Shown in pieces: positions 5,802-6,847 of a DNA stretch of 6,847 nucleotides; the stretch's first letter is position 1; each line of letters begins with the position of its first letter. The stretch comes from CAZCWX01 sp964502465. Its GTDB lineage: Bacteria; Desulfobacterota; Binatia; Bin18. Where the stretch lies: assembly GCA_964502465.1 (NCBI GenBank), contig CAZCWX010000638.1, positions 1 through 6,847 on the forward strand. Direction: 5' to 3'. The translations under genes and the position numbers were made by a program. The notes beneath the pieces are model-generated. The model made no database searches and was not told the origin of the DNA. It saw nothing but the letters and a program-made list of their open reading frames with translations.

Positions 5802-6074
5802 TCAATAGTAACCAGAGGAGATCAGATAGTAACCAGAGGAGATCAGATGCTCCGCAACGGTTGAGGAATGAATCAAATTGGCGGTTAAAGAGAGTCGTAA
5901 GGACTGGGATTCTGATACTGTCGGCACTTCCACGGTGCCCTGGGCTACCTGGTGAAACAATAAGTTCCCTACGCTAACGTAAGCCTCCCATAGTGAGCCA
6001 TACGTCTTTCGCGATACGAGGCGAATCTTGGATGCTAAGACCTCATGTGCTCGATCGAGTTCTGAACCGGTCAT
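5802..6074 (-). CDS. N-terminal fragment of the interrupted helical protein
   Basis: This is the 90-residue product if translation stops at the internal TGA. It starts MTGSELDRAHEVLASKI, continues through an aromatic-rich segment (TYGSLWEAYVSVGNLLFHQ) and ends in the duplicated heptapeptide LISSGYY-LISSGYY. The AGGA at about eight bases gives a usable start. On its own it is a truncated, probably non-functional protein. It belongs with the fragment that follows in the same frame. Confidence 0.5.
   Translation of the reverse strand: MTGSELDRAHEVLASKIRLVSRKTYGSLWEAYVSVGNLLFHQVAQGTVEVPTVSESQSLRLSLTANLIHSSTVAEHLISSGYYLISSGYY
5805..5846. repeat. Perfect 21-bp tandem duplication (two copies)
   Basis: Positions 5805-5825 and 5826-5846 are identical. 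The unit encodes LISSGYY on the minus strand and keeps the reading frame. The first two bases of a third copy (AT) follow at 5847-5848. The duplication ends directly against the in-frame TGA at 5804-5802. Slippage or unequal exchange is the likely origin, and the absence of any difference between copies suggests it is recent. Confidence 0.93.
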
Positions 6075-6108
6075 TGACTATTTCCTATTGTCAAATGGTA
6101 GAGGCGGT

Positions 6109-6789
6109 TCACCGCTTCGACTTCGAGATCTTATCTGCAATTGCTTCGATTGCCTGGAGTTTCTTCTCCACTACGGGGAGTTCACTTGCAACAGACCTCG
6201 CCTTCGAATTCATATCGACAACCGCCTCAAAAGCTCTGCGTTGGTGCTCCGAGACCTGAGTAAGCAGGGATGAGAAGCCTGCAGAATCGCCACGCCGAAC
6301 TAAATCAAAACAGCGAGAAATTAAATCTCGGGTCTTTTCGTATTCTTCGTCCGGCACGTAAGTGTCCAACGCCTTCAGACAAAGATTGACGACGCTTTTC
6401 ATAGGAACATAACCGTGGTCTTGCTGTGCTTTAAGAAGCGTGGTGCGAATCTCTTCTTTTGGGAAAGGCAGATCTGACTCACGTCCAAGGAATTCTGCGC
6501 GTTTTTCGAGCACGGCACCGTACCGGCTCATAATAGTGTATTCTCGATCCGTCATTTTGGAATTGACAACGTTGCCTCTATCGTGAGCGATTAAGAGGAA
6601 GAGGAGAGCGAAAAAGACGGTGATACCGCCTGCCATTGCTCCAAGTTCCTGTCCTGGGAAAAAGACTTTCGCGATGAGCCATGCTACCCCAAGAGGAACG
6701 TAGACGAGTGCAGCATAGAGGAGAAGCGCCACTATGGACTGGATCGGACCAGGAAGGGGCTCGATAGCAGACATTGCTCGTGAACACAT
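6109..6789 (-). CDS. Membrane protein of unknown function, two N-terminal helices and a helical cytoplasmic domain
   Basis: The protein has up to 226 residues. Two hydrophobic segments at about residues 17-44 (IVALLLYAALVYVPLGVAWL) and 48-68 (AMAGGITVFFALLFLLIA) form a helical hairpin. A cytoplasmic region of about 155 residues follows, charged and almost entirely helical, ending in a Lys-rich coiled-coil-like tail (KKLQAIEAIADKISKSKR). I do not recognise the family and see no catalytic motif. The start is uncertain. ATG 6789 has no ribosome site, while ATG 6774 (MSAIEPLPGP) has only a weak CGAG. A purine-rich GGAGGGGGGAGG (6838-6827) is too far upstream for either. The broken helical gene follows after 34 bases, suggesting an operon. 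Base composition is visibly more AT-rich than in the protease genes. Confidence 0.8.
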   Translation of the reverse strand: MCSRAMSAIEPLPGPIQSIVALLLYAALVYVPLGVAWLIAKVFFPGQELGAMAGGITVFFALLFLLIAHDRGNVVNSKMTDREYTIMSRYGAVLEKRAEFLGRESDLPFPKEEIRTTLLKAQQDHGYVPMKSVVNLCLKALDTYVPDEEYEKTRDLISRCFDLVRRGDSAGFSSLLTQVSEHQRRAFEAVVDMNSKARSVASELPVVEKKLQAIEAIADKISKSKR

Positions 6790-6847
6790 TTTGTAGAAAA
6801 CGCAAGGGAAGCTCGCTCGCTGGCGGCCTCCCCCCTCCGCACACCAA

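Larger units (their letters stand above)
5358..6074 (-). pseudogene. Helical protein of unknown family, interrupted by an in-frame TGA
   Basis: An ATG at 6074, eight bases after AGGA, opens a frame that ends at TGA 5804-5802 after 90 codons. The same frame continues for 147 codons to TAA at 5360-5358. Across the TGA the reading is ...HLISSGYYLISSGYY-stop-TAAAVLRQHMETLARIIEIREGK..., which reads as one continuous helical protein of about 238 codons. The C-terminal part has GRLSELCHVSKGE (a SELxHVSK-type motif) and a long amphipathic helical tail. I know similar sequences only as uncharacterised proteins. The last sense codons before the TGA are a 21-bp tandem duplication. The gene is therefore probably inactivated by one substitution near a duplication. 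Readthrough, recoding or a sequencing error are alternatives. It follows the membrane-protein gene by 34 bases. Confidence 0.72.

Noticed and set aside
5782..5804. Possible selenocysteine recoding of the internal TGA, because CGCAG/CTGCG forms a small hairpin just downstream.
   Set aside because: The 5-bp stem with a CTGTA loop lacks the GGUCU-type apical loop and bulged U of bacterial SECIS elements, and the residue context is not that of a known selenoprotein. A mutation is simpler.

Overview
The window is a run of minus-strand genes from an environmental bacterium I cannot identify. Codon use is GC-leaning. There are no rRNA, tRNA, transposase or integrase genes to place it. I read the region as most likely part of an integron gene-cassette array. 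The main evidence is one convincing attC recombination site (429-491). It has R boxes, L boxes with extrahelical bases on the L'' arm, and a length of 63 nt. A longer attC candidate (5265-5363) and a degenerate half-site (1262-1268) have the same orientation. All recognisable genes read in that orientation.

Layout in transcription order (right to left): (1) 6789-6109, a two-helix membrane protein of unknown function. (2) 6074-5358, a helical protein of unknown function, broken by one in-frame TGA directly after a 21-bp tandem duplication. The stretches on both sides of the TGA are in the same frame and look like the two halves of one protein. (3) 5363-5265, the candidate attC. (4) 5187-2335, a 950-residue multidomain zinc metalloprotease with IPT/TIG-like and Ig-like domains, a metzincin motif and a Met-turn, but no signal peptide. 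(5) 2333-1401, a 310-residue Ig/Fn3-like protein that starts one base after the protease stop. It looks like the usual C-terminal module of such proteases, split off as a translationally coupled gene. (6) About 1400-1262, non-coding stem-loops and a cassette half-site. (7) 1195-562, an overlapping gene pair: a DUF6932-type nucleotidyltransferase-like protein and a 65-residue helical partner, probably a toxin-antitoxin-like module. Together with the attC they form a candidate 833-bp cassette (1267-435). (8) 345-1, the 5' part of an unrecognised gene that runs off the left edge.

Functionally, the protease and its detached accessory module should act together on protein substrates. The DUF6932 pair looks like a self-contained two-gene module of the kind often found in cassette arrays. 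The membrane protein and the broken helical gene look like a separate AT-richer unit whose second gene has decayed or is recoded. If all the boundaries are real, the protease cassette would be about 4 kb, which is unusually large.
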